NCBI GenBank assembly: GCA_051867815.1
Contig: JBJDZD010000142.1
Span: 1 to 25,666, forward strand
Origin: CAG-390 sp051867815
Lineage (GTDB): Bacteria > Bacillota > Clostridia > Oscillospirales > CAG-272
Length of the DNA stretch: 25,666 nucleotides
Direction of reading: 5' to 3'
The first letter of the stretch is position 1; each line of letters opens with the position of its first letter. The position numbers and the translations under genes were made by a program. The notes under the pieces are model-generated. The model was not told where the DNA came from. It saw only the letters and a program-made list of their open reading frames with translations, and searched no databases. Shown piece after piece: positions 24,908-25,666 of the stretch.

Positions 24908-24938
24908 AAGGCACAGAGCAGAAATTGCTCTGTGCCTT
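24908..24938 (+). terminator. Hairpin terminator after the Gld-like operon
   Basis: A 13-bp perfect stem pairs 24908-24920 (AAGGCACAGAGCA) with 24926-24938 (TGCTCTGTGCCTT), loop GAAAT, ten bases after the stop codon. The T run after it is short (about three), so it may act with the second hairpin at 24961-24988. Confidence 0.65.
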
Positions 24939-24960
24939 TCATCGGTTCGCGCCAAAACAA

Positions 24961-24988
24961 AAAACCGACCGCATACGGGTCGGTTTTT
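24961..24988. terminator. Bidirectional terminator between convergent transcripts
   Basis: A 10-bp stem pairs 24961-24970 (AAAACCGACC) with 24978-24987 (GGTCGGTTTT), loop GCATACG. On the plus strand it ends in a T run; on the minus strand it is followed by a longer T-rich run (complement of the A run at 24955-24964). It can end the Gld-like operon and the YwaF-like gene, which stops at 24992. Confidence 0.8.
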
Positions 24989-24991
24989 CGT

Positions 24992-25666
24992 TTATGCCCT
25001 TTTCTTCCTCTTAACCAAAGCGTGTATGCCGTAGACTGCGCCGAGGTAAACGGTTGCGATTACCAATGCCGCAGGAAGCATGTACCAATACTCATATGGG
25101 AGAAGGTCGTAGAAGAATTTGAGTGCCGGGTTGTACTCGTGGAAGAGGGAGTACATGTAATTTACCTTGATCGGCGCATCGCCGCCGTAGGTGATGTTGT
25201 TGACGACGGCGTAGTGGTTGACTGCGAGGTTGACGAAATGAATCAGCGTGTATGCACCGCCTGTGATGCCCAGCGTGGAGAAGTAGCATTTCGGTTCAAG
25301 CTCGGTCAGTTTCAGCGCGAAAAGCAGGATAGGAACGCTCATTTCAAATACGTGGGGGGAGAAGTAGAATGCGAAAACGTGGGTGAATACGTTGACCTCT
25401 GCCATTCCCTGGTTGAGGATGATGGCGCAAGCGGCGCCGAGTGACCAAAGCAGGGTGAGATTGGTCAGCACCTTATTGCGCGAAAGCACCACAAAGGGAA
25501 GAATCATTGCGTTGATCGAGCAAAGGTGGAAGGGCAGGTATTCCAGCGGCGCATGCCACATCACGAGATTGTAGATGATTGCCGCGATACCGGTGAGCGA
25601 GAGGATGAAAAGGACGGTGATTTGCGTTGTTTTGTTGCACTTCTTTAAAATGAAGTAGAGGATGAC
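24992..25666 (-). CDS. YwaF/TMEM164-like integral membrane protein (partial, N-terminus outside window)
   Basis: The reading frame is open to the right edge, so only the C-terminal 224 residues are seen and the true start is outside the window. A GTG at 25564 is not convincing as the start, because 34 more in-frame sense codons with TM character (ILYFILKKC, ITVLFILSLTGIAAIIYNL) precede it. The visible part has several TM helices, with PFHLCSINAM, VFTHVFAFYFSPH and KVNYMYSLFHEYNP. These match the conserved HLC, histidine and NYMY regions of the YwaF family (TIGR02206, related to TMEM164 acyltransferases). Function in bacteria is not established. It is convergent with the Gld-like operon. Confidence 0.75.
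   Translation of the reverse strand, partial: VILYFILKKCNKTTQITVLFILSLTGIAAIIYNLVMWHAPLEYLPFHLCSINAMILPFVVLSRNKVLTNLTLLWSLGAACAIILNQGMAEVNVFTHVFAFYFSPHVFEMSVPILLFALKLTELEPKCYFSTLGITGGAYTLIHFVNLAVNHYAVVNNITYGGDAPIKVNYMYSLFHEYNPALKFFYDLLPYEYWYMLPAALVIATVYLGAVYGIHALVKRKKRA

Noticed and set aside
1..25666. CRISPR, tRNA, rRNA, transposase or phage genes
   Set aside because: No regularly spaced direct repeats, cloverleaf sequence or recombinase motifs were found by eye; the only repeat tracts are protein-coding LRR units and the hairpin run at the left edge.

Overview
The window looks like chromosome of an uncultured, probably gut-associated member of the Clostridia (Bacillota). Reasons: Gram-positive-style lipoproteins (LAAC and LGGC lipoboxes), AGGAGG-type ribosome binding sites, consensus sigma-A promoters with extended -10 boxes, and gene families typical of anaerobic Firmicutes (BspA-type LRR surface proteins, a CD1871A-like CxxC tail, a NapH-like polyferredoxin, a GldA/F/G-like ABC system with a DUF4340 protein). 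No rRNA, tRNA, CRISPR array, transposase or phage gene was seen. The placement is an inference from gene content.

Layout. (1) 1-205: no gene; a 145-bp run of nested inverted repeats, probably a dispersed structured repeat, then a rho-independent terminator for the large minus-strand operon. (2) 206-15957, minus strand: one transcript of about 15.7 kb from a near-consensus promoter at 15929-15957. Gene order is a giant surface subtilase (2393 aa), a lipoprotein with InlB-like and GLUG-like repeats, an oligopeptide-binding lipoprotein (OppA), permeases OppB and OppC, ATPases OppD and OppF, and a small membrane protein. The genes touch, overlap or lie within 20 nt of each other. (3) 16073-16608: a divergent small lipoprotein and a bidirectional terminator. 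(4) 16606-18931, minus strand: a two-gene redox module, a multi-TM protein ending in a CD1871A-like CxxC tail and a NapH-like 4Fe-4S polyferredoxin fused to a TlpA-type thioredoxin, driven by a perfect TTGACA-17-TATAAT promoter. (5) 19080-24938, plus strand: a four-gene ABC operon (ATPase, permease, GldG-like protein, DUF4340 protein). (6) 24961-25666: a bidirectional terminator and the 3' part of a YwaF/TMEM164-like membrane protein that runs off the right edge.

How it fits together. The large operon reads as a complete feed-on-protein pathway: a membrane-anchored extracellular protease with adhesive repeats cuts polypeptides at the cell surface, OppA (with a large helical insertion) captures peptides, and OppBCDF imports them. 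This resembles the PrtP plus Opp logic of lactic acid bacteria, but in a single transcription unit. The redox module looks like an electron wire from cytosolic ferredoxin clusters to an extracytoplasmic thioredoxin, and the neighbouring lipoprotein, with a Cys pair in a small beta domain, is a possible client. The Gld-like ABC operon is of unknown function in non-gliding Firmicutes.
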